Positions 36,311 to 43,644 of a stretch of DNA of 64,000 nt are shown here, one piece after another (within the stretch, counting starts at the first letter, position 1; each line of letters begins with the position of its first letter). The notes beneath the pieces were generated by a model. The model was given only the letters and a program-made list of their open reading frames with translations, had not been told where the DNA came from and searched no databases. The position numbers were made by a program, and so were the translations under genes. The stretch comes from Halomontanus rarus (GTDB taxonomy: Archaea > Halobacteriota > Halobacteria > Halobacteriales > Natrialbaceae), in NCBI RefSeq assembly GCF_017357405.1, contig NZ_CP071597.1:806001-870000 (forward strand), read 5' to 3'.

Positions 36311-36427
36311 CGTCTCTCCACAGCCTGAATCCGAAGCCGATGGTCAAACCGACCTCTGGGGTGACGCCGACAGAACTGACGATCGAACGACCAGAAACCA
36401 GCACTGGTGGTCGGATTCGAAGGCAGA

Positions 36428-36670
36428 TCAATCCTGCTCTCGAGGATCGTCGACCAGTTCGAACAGGCGAGTCCCTTCGTGGATACACTCGACGTGGCCA
36501 GCCGCTTCGAGGACCTCGAGTCGATTGTAAATTGTATTTCTCGAGTAACTAGTCCAGTCGACGAGTGCCCCCTTCGTTGCTCGGCCATGAAGTAGCATAT
36601 CGAGGATTTCTTCGTCAGCTGGCCGTAGATCGTCGGGTTCCATCGGTTTGCTGTGTTGTGCAGCCGCCAT
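36428..36670 (-). CDS. Winged-helix regulator, cassette 2
   Basis: Residues LRPADEEILDMLLHGRATKG, VDWTSYSRNTIYNRLEVLEA, GHVECIHEGTRLFELVDDPR form a winged helix of the MarR/ArsR-like haloarchaeal type. ATG 36670 is preferred; 36685 and 36643 are alternatives. It is divergent from the cassette 2 operon, as the unrelated winged-helix gene is in cassette 1. A truncated copy exists at 15627-15780. Confidence 0.75.
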   Translation of the reverse strand: MAAAQHSKPMEPDDLRPADEEILDMLLHGRATKGALVDWTSYSRNTIYNRLEVLEAAGHVECIHEGTRLFELVDDPREQD

Positions 36671-36845
36671 GTGCATATATCCCAACTGTACGCACTTAGA
36701 CTTGGCTTTTAGAACATCATAATTGCATGTGCATATTGCACAAGAGTTAAGAGTGTTCTACGGTAATTGATGAACAGCACGGGATGCCTTCAGAGAATCT
36801 GAGGCCGGTGTTTCAGGCACCGACCCTGTGCTGGAGCAACCAGCA

Positions 36846-37205
36846 ATGGTGACTACGACACACGCACACGAAACGATTTCGGACGAATCATCCAGCGAGA
36901 AGACCATCCTCGAGCGACCGAGATCCGCCTACGGATACCTCGGACGGGACGGCGACGGCTACCATCACCATCTCGACAGGGCAACGAACACAGTATACGT
37001 AACCGAGAGCGAGTACGAGCGGTTTCTCCTGGAGAACGCACTCACGTACTGGGTCCGTGTCTACAACGAGACGGACACCATCGTCGACCTCGAGTCCTCT
37101 GCAGATCTCGAGGCGTGGATCGATAACGTCGACTCAGACGTCGGTTGGGCAGCACAACCGGCTGATCTTCGAGTCCTCCTTACGCCGCGAGGTGACTCCA
37201 CATGA
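36846..37205 (+). CDS. Cassette 2 gene 1: 119-aa protein
   Basis: A soluble acidic protein with SAYGYLGRDGDGYHHHLDRA and VYVTESEYERFLLENALTYW. No family. It is not similar to cassette 1 gene 1, although it occupies the same position. It overlaps the next gene by ATGA. The region 36686-36845 holds AT-rich TATA-like sequence (36710-36760) for both divergent promoters. Confidence 0.6.
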   Translation: MVTTTHAHETISDESSSEKTILERPRSAYGYLGRDGDGYHHHLDRATNTVYVTESEYERFLLENALTYWVRVYNETDTIVDLESSADLEAWIDNVDSDVGWAAQPADLRVLLTPRGDST

Positions 37206-37312
37206 ATCCCGACGAGACCATAGTCACGCTCGAACTGGAACTCGAGCGGCCTGTAACGCCGGGTGATCTCGAGCGGGCGTACTGTGCACTCCTCGAGGAG
37301 GTGGACCGATGA
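37202..37312 (+). CDS. Cassette 2 gene 2: 36-aa peptide
   Basis: ATGA overlaps on both sides fix this 36-codon frame: MNPDETIVTLELELERPVTP then GDLERAYCALLEEVDR. A strand plus amphipathic helix pattern looks like a genuine small protein. Cassette 1 has a 48-codon frame in the same place. Confidence 0.5.
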   Translation: MNPDETIVTLELELERPVTPGDLERAYCALLEEVDR

Positions 37313-37551
37313 CTGACGAGGGTTTTGACGTCCGGTGGACGCCCGAGTATGGCTCTCCGCGAGCGGTCCTCTTCGAACCTCACGACGAGGACTGGAGACG
37401 CACGGAGTTCGAATGGACCGGTGACGGCTGGCGAGAAATTGGATGTGAGCGCGTGACCGGAGTCGCCTGTTTCGGGAGCGACAGTGAGTACAGCGCACCC
37501 GATGGTCTGCGACCGCATCCCGCGAGAGATGACGGTGAGGACGATGCGTGA
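37309..37551 (+). CDS. Cassette 2 gene 3: conserved 80-aa protein
   Basis: FDVRWTPEYGSPRAVLFEPH, TEFEWTGDGWREIGCERV and ACFGSDSEY align closely with the N-terminal half of cassette 1 gene 3. The low-complexity tail of that paralogue is absent, so the common ~65 residues are the functional core. It overlaps gene 4 by 8 bases, as in cassette 1. Confidence 0.65.
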   Translation: MTDEGFDVRWTPEYGSPRAVLFEPHDEDWRRTEFEWTGDGWREIGCERVTGVACFGSDSEYSAPDGLRPHPARDDGEDDA

Positions 37552-38395
37552 CGCACCCGCTCGAACGCGTGACGTTAGCCTCGAGTCACTCGCTGAAGAA
37601 CTCGAGACTCTTTATGAACAGAACGAGCGCCTCGTTGATCGGATCGACACGCTCGAGGACGAGATCGACACGCTTCGAACTGAAAACCACCAACTTCAGA
37701 ACCGTGTCGACGAACTCGAGTCTGAAATCACTCAGAACAGCGCAGCCGTTGATGCCGCTCACAAGCGGTCGGGTGCAAACAAGGAGCGACTCGAGGAACT
37801 TCAGGCCAGAGAACTCGAGAAAGGTGCTCATCTCCTCGAGACCAACGTCGACTCCCACGAGATCGACGTCGACGGCGACCACCTCGAGAAGATACAGAAA
37901 GATGACGACCGATTGTACTACCGTCTTCCAGACTCCGATGATCCACTGCAACGCGGGTCCGTCTCGCTCGCGCACGGGGACCTCCTCCCGATCCAGCAAC
38001 TCGCCAGAATGGACGACGAGATGCTTCGCTCGACCACGAACGCCCTTCCCTCGAGACTCGCGGCCAAACTCTGGAAGGCTCGCACAGATCCTACTACGGG
38101 AGACGACCCGTGGCAGTCGGGCTGCAAGAACGTCCGCGAATACGTCAAGGCCTCAGACCTGAAACACTGGATCCGCCGACAAGAACACGGTATCAACGAC
38201 ACGTACGCGAAGAAGCTCGTCTCAAGGACGATCGACGCGCTCCTCGACCTGACCAAGAATCGGCTGGCCATCCGTAGAAAACGCGAACGGAAGAACGGCC
38301 TCGAGTACACCGAACGCCGCATCCTCCTCACAGCAGATACGGAGGTCCCCCGGAGAAACAGGATCCTCCGACACACCGCCACCGGAGACAGCTGA
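37544..38395 (+). CDS. Cassette 2 gene 4: coiled-coil DNA-binding-like protein
   Basis: A 283-aa paralogue of 23585-24607. A coiled coil (residues ~10-100; ETLYEQNERLVDRIDTLEDE) is followed by the conserved core (GDLLPIQQLARMDDEMLRST, DPWQSGCKNVREYVKASDLK, LAIRRKRERKNGLEYTERRI). The tail is short because an internal deletion changes the frame: the nucleotides that encode PDVHGED and stop in cassette 1 are still present at ~38393-38415 but are non-coding here. Core identity is very high, so the function is probably retained. Confidence 0.7.
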   Translation: MRDAPARTRDVSLESLAEELETLYEQNERLVDRIDTLEDEIDTLRTENHQLQNRVDELESEITQNSAAVDAAHKRSGANKERLEELQARELEKGAHLLETNVDSHEIDVDGDHLEKIQKDDDRLYYRLPDSDDPLQRGSVSLAHGDLLPIQQLARMDDEMLRSTTNALPSRLAAKLWKARTDPTTGDDPWQSGCKNVREYVKASDLKHWIRRQEHGINDTYAKKLVSRTIDALLDLTKNRLAIRRKRERKNGLEYTERRILLTADTEVPRRNRILRHTATGDS

Positions 38396-38499
38396 CGTCC
38401 ACGGAGAGGACTGACCACGGAGCCAACTCGTTCCTCGAGAGAGGCGACACTTTCATTCCAACACCACTTCACACCTCACCATCGACCGTTCACACGGGT

Positions 38500-38600
38500 C
38501 TGGTACCTGCAGGTCAGACTCTCGAGCGGTCGTCGACGGTTGAGAACGGGATCCACCTCGAGTGGAACGTTCAAAGACGACTGCTGTCCAGGGAGATCAC
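38500..38600. repeat. Cassette 3' flank, copy 2
   Basis: TTCACACGGGTCTGGTACC, CTCGAGCGGTCGTCGACGGT and later ACGACTGCTGTCCAGGG align with 24680-24800, more weakly at the far end. No gene is present between 38396 and 38764. Confidence 0.45.
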
Positions 38601-38764
38601 ACGCGAGAGTTGTATCCTCGAACAGTTTGGTTTCGCGATCGGAGGTCTGCATCTGCAAACCGCTGTTTGCGAATGGAGAATCGCATCGGCCTGTCGAGGG
38701 CAGGAACGCGCTGTCGAACGGGTTCAGGCCCGATCCCTTGTGCGGTCCGGTACTGCCGTCGCGG

Positions 38765-40846
38765 TCACACCTCACCACTGGCGTTCTCGTCACCAGCGTC
38801 CGCGTCACTGTCGACAGGTGTTTCTTCCGGCTCTTCGGGTTGCTCTCCTGATTCGTCAGGTGACTCTTCCGGGTTCTCGGCCTCGGCGGGCTCTTCCGGG
38901 TCCTCGGGATCGTCGGTGGACGGATCTTCGGGTTCGTCTGCAGGTTCGGTAGGTGTATCTTCTGGTTCCTCGGGATCGTCTACTGGATCTTCCGGCTCCT
39001 CGGGGTTGGTGGGCGTCTCTTCTGGTTCCTCAGGTTCATCGTCAGCGGGTGGCGCTTCGGGTTCGTCTGTGGGTGGTTCTTCCGGTCCCTCAGGGCCGTC
39101 GTCAGTGGGTGGTTCTTCCGGCACTTCAGGGTCGTCGTCAGTGGGTGGATCTTCCGGCGTCTCGGGACTGTCATCGGTGGCTGATTCTTCCCCCTCATCA
39201 GGCTCTTCCACCTCGTCGGACCCTTCAGATGATTCCGCGGCGATCGGCTGCTCGAGAACGACCACGCCGTCAGCATCGAGCACGATGACGATGTCACTTT
39301 CTTCCCGCCAGATCTGGAAGTCCCCGTCGTACCCCCAGTAGAGCGTGTCAGCCGTGGAATCACCCGTGCCAGTATAGATGGTCACGTCCGCACCTGGGTC
39401 CAACGTGAACCCGTTCGGGAACTGAAACGGAGACGCGTTGGTGCCCACTCGGCCACCATCTTTACGGTCTCGGATAGTCCAGCCAGTCATCTCGAGAGTG
39501 CTCTCGCCAGTGTTACGGAGCGTAATATACTCCTCACTGGCTAACTCTCCCTGAATAGCGAAATCGACGACTGTGAGGGATACGGGAGTATCGTCATCAG
39601 CCGCTGGGTCGTCTTCCGTATCGTCAGATGCATCCTCTTCAGTGGATGAATCGCTCGCTTCATCAGTCGATTGATCCGCGTCGGATGACGGGTCGGGCTC
39701 TGCGACCGGGTCTGGTGCCCGATAGATCGCCACGTGGGCCGTCTCGTCCTCGAGATCCGTGACGATAGTACTCCACGTGCCACCGTCAGACGCAAGTGCA
39801 CCGAATCCGGGACCGATGTCGTGTGACACGGTCCAAATCGGTTCCCCCTCGTCGACGACGACGAACGCGGCCGCGTCGCGGTCGGCAGCGAAGACACGCG
39901 AGCCATCTACAGAGACGCTGAAGTCACCGGCGGGCCACAGGTCGATGTCGGCCGTCCACCGCTCGTCGCCCGTTGTGGACTCGAGCGCGGACAGCGTCCC
40001 GTCCGGAGCCGCAGTGACCACCGTTCCGCCGTCGTCGGAGAGCACCACCCATCCTCCATGGGCGTCCGTCTGCCAGACCACATCGCCCTCGAAGTCGAGG
40101 ACGATAGTGTGGCCATCGTCGGTCCCGGCGACCACGAGTTCGCGCTCGGCGTCGACGCCGACGGCGAGGACAGCCTCGTCGTAGTCGTACCGCCACGACT
40201 CGCTACCAGTGTCGTCGTAGAGTCGAATACCGGGCTGCCCGGTGGGCGCTGTCCCGGCCTCCCAGTAGTGAGTCACCCCAGCCGCGACGTACGCGCCCGC
40301 GTCGGTGATTGCGACGCTCGAGCCGGTCGCGTCGTCGAACGGCGTCTCCCACACTACCGTGCCGTCTCGATCCACAACTCCGACACCGCCCGTGGACGCA
40401 GCCGGAGACGAGACGACGGCCGTGAGCGCGGCGTCGGGCGTCACGGCGAGATCCCATAGATCCCGCCATTCGACGAACGACCCCTCTCTGGCGGACAACT
40501 CGAGCGGTGCAAAGCCATCGGCGTCGATCCATCCGATAACGGCCGTGTCGGTCGCGTCACGCACTTCGACGTGGGTAACGCTGCGGTCGACGGTGATGGG
40601 GATAACGTCGGTGGAGCGGTCGGCGTCGTATACCAGCACGTTCCCGTCGTCGAAACCGAACAGGACGCGATCACCCGACTCCGAGAGCCCTGTGGCGAGT
40701 CCTGGCCCGTCGTACGTGTCGAAGACGACCCGTTCCACAGCGATAGCACCAGCATCCTCAGAATCGGTCCCCTGACCGCGCATCCTGGTGACGATCGGTG
40801 TCACCATTGCACTGAGTCCCGCCCCCATGAGTTGCCTGCGTCGCAT
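38765..40846 (-). CDS. Secreted beta-propeller + lamin-tail protein with acidic Pro-rich tail
   Basis: From ATG 40846, MRRRQLMGAGLSAMVTP is a Tat-like leader. Residues ~40-390 are a PQQ/WD-type beta-propeller with repeated blades (GVGVVDRDGTVVWETPF, IVLDFEGDVVWQTDAHGGWV). An acidic linker leads to a lamin-tail domain (VVDFAIQGELASEEYITLRN, TLEMTGWTIRDRKDGG). A low-complexity tail of ~170 residues built on EEPPTDD/PEEPED repeats completes it. A cell-surface or extracellular scaffold role is likely; no catalytic motif is seen. It stands alone. Confidence 0.8.
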   Translation of the reverse strand: MRRRQLMGAGLSAMVTPIVTRMRGQGTDSEDAGAIAVERVVFDTYDGPGLATGLSESGDRVLFGFDDGNVLVYDADRSTDVIPITVDRSVTHVEVRDATDTAVIGWIDADGFAPLELSAREGSFVEWRDLWDLAVTPDAALTAVVSSPAASTGGVGVVDRDGTVVWETPFDDATGSSVAITDAGAYVAAGVTHYWEAGTAPTGQPGIRLYDDTGSESWRYDYDEAVLAVGVDAERELVVAGTDDGHTIVLDFEGDVVWQTDAHGGWVVLSDDGGTVVTAAPDGTLSALESTTGDERWTADIDLWPAGDFSVSVDGSRVFAADRDAAAFVVVDEGEPIWTVSHDIGPGFGALASDGGTWSTIVTDLEDETAHVAIYRAPDPVAEPDPSSDADQSTDEASDSSTEEDASDDTEDDPAADDDTPVSLTVVDFAIQGELASEEYITLRNTGESTLEMTGWTIRDRKDGGRVGTNASPFQFPNGFTLDPGADVTIYTGTGDSTADTLYWGYDGDFQIWREESDIVIVLDADGVVVLEQPIAAESSEGSDEVEEPDEGEESATDDSPETPEDPPTDDDPEVPEEPPTDDGPEGPEEPPTDEPEAPPADDEPEEPEETPTNPEEPEDPVDDPEEPEDTPTEPADEPEDPSTDDPEDPEEPAEAENPEESPDESGEQPEEPEETPVDSDADAGDENASGEV

Positions 40847-41079
40847 AGAGGACCTGCCACCGTCGAAGATATATACTCGTGACACGATTCTCTGGACTAT
40901 ATTGCTCTGGTGAACGATTAGTGTAGATCGCCATTTACAGAAGATCCTGTCCGAGGCGGATATGCTGGGAAAATCGAGAGGATCGGTGGAGAACGGTCAC
41001 ATCGTCCAAGATCGTTCCTCAGTTCGAGTCCCGAATCACAATAGCGTCACTTTACCGCTTGCAACCCCTCGTCTACTCC

Positions 41080-41619
41080 GTGTGGCCACTCGGACACCTC
41101 GCAGTCGCCTACTGCTGCTACAGTCTCTCGACTCGAGTCCGCTTCGAAACCCCGCCAGCACACGTCCCTGCACTCGTTCTCATCTTCGGGAGTCAATTCC
41201 CGGATTTGCTCGACAAACCGTTCGCGTGGTATCTAGGAATCCTTCCCTCGGGGAGATCGCTCGGACATTCGCTGCTCGTTCTCGTCCCACTCGCGGTCGG
41301 GCTGTCTCTGCTCGCTCGCCGATACGGGCGCGGCGAGTACGCGGCCGCCTTCGCGATCGGCGCACTCCCCCACAGTCTACTCGACAGTACGACCCTCCTC
41401 TGGGATCCGCACTCGAGCGAGCAGTTTCTGTTCTGGCCACTGTCCGTGGTCCCGATTCCTGCGGTTTTCGAGTCCTCCTCGCTACCGTCGTATGAACTCT
41501 TCCTTCTCTCGGAGTTCGTCTTCGCAGCGCTGGCGTACGGCCTCTGGTGGCGTGACGGATTCCCGGGCCTCGAACCAATCCGTTCCGTCTTTGATCGAGA
41601 CGGACACACCGCGAGGTGA
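41080..41619 (+). CDS. DUF457-type membrane-bound metal-dependent hydrolase
   Basis: A GTG start at 41080 is supported by its conservation in two truncated copies. WPLGHLAVAYCCYSL carries the early His; SLGHSLLVLVPLAVGLSLLA and AAFAIGALPHSLLDSTTLLW carry further conserved His/Asp residues in a membrane setting. This fits the YdjM/LexA-regulated DUF457 family, predicted integral-membrane hydrolases with unknown substrate. It is 179 aa with about four TM segments. 5' copies lie at 18753 and 31936. Confidence 0.8.
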   Translation: MWPLGHLAVAYCCYSLSTRVRFETPPAHVPALVLIFGSQFPDLLDKPFAWYLGILPSGRSLGHSLLVLVPLAVGLSLLARRYGRGEYAAAFAIGALPHSLLDSTTLLWDPHSSEQFLFWPLSVVPIPAVFESSSLPSYELFLLSEFVFAALAYGLWWRDGFPGLEPIRSVFDRDGHTAR

Positions 41620-41620
41620 C

Positions 41621-41700
41621 TTCCTCGGGCCGCTCGCTGATGTACCTCATCAAAACTTTGCATTGGACCGTTTCGCTTCGGTTATCGCACAGACCTCGAG
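41621..41700 (+). pseudogene. relE toxin remnant
   Basis: Nucleotides encode DFLGPLADVPHQNFALDRFA, which matches the relE segment YLEPLAGVPHQKLRIGPFRL at 25315-25370 with a one-base deletion after the HQ codons. Only ~80 bases remain. Confidence 0.6.
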
Positions 41701-41782
41701 AATACGTCCAGTACAGACACAACAGAGTCGTCGATATCACCGAAACACACAAGTCATTATCGCAGTAATCATTATCTAGAGT

Positions 41783-43165
41783 ATGACCTTCTACGACCGG
41801 GAAGACGAACTCGCTGCGCTCGAGTCAGCGTTCGACTCACCGGGCCACGATTTTCACGTCATCTACGGGAGACGGCGCGTCGGGAAGACGAAACTGCTCA
41901 AAGAATTTTGCGCTGATCGTCCTCACATCTATTTCCTCGCAGCGCAGGAATCTGAACATCGCCAGCGCGAGAAGTTCGTCGAACACGTTGCCGAGACCGT
42001 CGACGACCGCGTCCCACGTATCGACGGTTGGGACGAGGCGTTCGAGTACCTCGGTGAAACGCTCGCATCGGAGCGACGCGTGGTCGTTATCGACGAATTC
42101 CCCTATTTGGCCGAGGAGAACGACTCGATACCGTCGTACATACAGGCGTTCGTCGACGAACAACTTCAGCATACGAATTCGATGTTCGTACTCTGTGGAT
42201 CGAGCGTTAGTACCATGGAGTCCGAAGTACTCGGCCACGAAAGTCCGTTGTACGGTCGTCGGACGGGTCAGATCGACCTCCAGCCGTTCTCCTTTCGACA
42301 GGCTCGAGACGCTATTTCGTACGATCTCGAGGACGCGATCCGGTCGTATTCGGTTACCGGCGGGACACCGATGTACCTCACACTCTTCGACTACGACGAG
42401 TCGCTTGCCGAGAACATTCGATCACGGATCCTCTCGCCGACTGCCGTGTTGTACAACGAACCGGAGTTCCTGTTGCGTACCGAGTTACGAAATCCCGCCC
42501 GGTACATGAGTATTCTTGAGGCGGTCGCGCTGGGCCATACGACACCGAACGAGATCTCGGGAGCGACGGGAATCGATCCAGGGCCGCTGTCGAAGTATCT
42601 TCAGACGCTCCGGCGGCTTCGGCTCATCGACCGCGAGGTTCCGGTCACGGCATCCGGTCAGAAGTCCAAACGATCCCGGTATCGGGTTGCCGACGAGTTC
42701 TTGCGCTTCTGGTTTCGATACGTCGAACCGAATCGCTCGAGTATCGAAGAAGCACCGACCGTCGTCTTCGACGGGTCGATCGAACCCGACCTTCCCACGC
42801 ACGTTGCACCGACGTTCGAGGATATCTGTCAGGAAGCCGTCTGGGAGGCGATCCGACGCGGCGATCTCGATCCGTACGCTGAAGTCGGTCGATGGTGGTA
42901 CGGGGAAGACGAAATCGATATCGTGGGTCTCGGGCCCGATGACGATCGGCTCTTCCTCGCCGAGTGCAAGTGGACCAGCGATCTCGTCGGACACGCACTC
43001 GTCGAGAACCTTCAGTCCAAGACAGAACGCGTTCGATGGGGGCCGGAAACACGGGAGGAACGGTTCGCACTCTTTTCGAAAAGCGGATTCGCCGACGGTC
43101 TCGAGGACGACCTCGACGACACCTGGTCGCTATTCACGCTCGAGGATCTCGAGATATTGTTCTGA
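41783..43165 (+). CDS. Archaeal AAA ATPase with DUF234-like C-terminus
   Basis: A 460-aa protein. Walker A is GRRRVGKTKL near residue 29 and Walker B is VVVIDEFPYL near 94, typical of the archaeal ATPase group (PF01637). SVSTMESEVLGHESPLYGRR is the characteristic post-Walker stretch. After a winged-helix region (YLQTLRRLRLIDREVPV), the C-terminal domain has DEIDIVGLGPDDDRLFLAEC, which is PD-(D/E)xK-nuclease-like with E-x-K (AECKW). Such ATPases are linked to mobile elements and stress. The cognate partner is unknown. Confidence 0.85.
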   Translation: MTFYDREDELAALESAFDSPGHDFHVIYGRRRVGKTKLLKEFCADRPHIYFLAAQESEHRQREKFVEHVAETVDDRVPRIDGWDEAFEYLGETLASERRVVVIDEFPYLAEENDSIPSYIQAFVDEQLQHTNSMFVLCGSSVSTMESEVLGHESPLYGRRTGQIDLQPFSFRQARDAISYDLEDAIRSYSVTGGTPMYLTLFDYDESLAENIRSRILSPTAVLYNEPEFLLRTELRNPARYMSILEAVALGHTTPNEISGATGIDPGPLSKYLQTLRRLRLIDREVPVTASGQKSKRSRYRVADEFLRFWFRYVEPNRSSIEEAPTVVFDGSIEPDLPTHVAPTFEDICQEAVWEAIRRGDLDPYAEVGRWWYGEDEIDIVGLGPDDDRLFLAECKWTSDLVGHALVENLQSKTERVRWGPETREERFALFSKSGFADGLEDDLDDTWSLFTLEDLEILF

Positions 43166-43231
43166 TCTCCGACCTGGAGTACCACAATGTGCTTCTCGCC
43201 GCATTTATTCATGTATGAGATCTACACATAT

Positions 43232-43607
43232 ATGGAACGTCACAGGAGAACACTCGAGTTAACTTCAACGCGCCCGCACTACTGGTCGAACAGGCTGATC
43301 GTATCGCTAGCCTGCTCGAGGTCTCCGGACGCAACTGCTCATCGATGAGTTCGTCGAAGATGAAGGATTCCGACGTCGACTCCGCAACGCATATTACGCC
43401 GATCAGGTCGAGTTCGAAACAGTCGAATCGATTCTGGGAACTGAAGAAGCAATGCGGATGACGCTCCTTCGGGAGTCGTTCGACCGTGAGCCGCCTGAAC
43501 CGCAACTGGATGGCGACCTTCCAACAGATAAGGAATTTTACGGACGCGAAGACATTCCTGAATGGGCGCCGAATGAGGAATCGGACGACGAGGAGACGCG
43601 GGTGTAG
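43232..43607 (+). pseudogene. Frameshifted RHH-type antitoxin-like gene
   Basis: The first part reads TRVNFNAPALLVEQADRIA then SLLEVSGR in one frame. The continuation LLIDEFVEDEGFRRRLRNAY, VESILGTEEAMRMTLLRESF and EFYGREDIPEWAPNEE is in another, ending at TAG 43607. The N-terminal strand and helix is RHH-like. Haloarchaeal genes of this type often precede PIN toxins; none follows here. The single frameshift may be recent. Confidence 0.65.
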
Positions 43608-43644
43608 GATAGACGAGAAAGCAGTTAGGCACTCGAACGACTTC

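Noticed and set aside
38562-39341. 259-aa Ser/Gly-repeat ORF on the plus strand
   Set aside because: Antisense image of the Glu/Pro/Asp repeat tail of the propeller protein.
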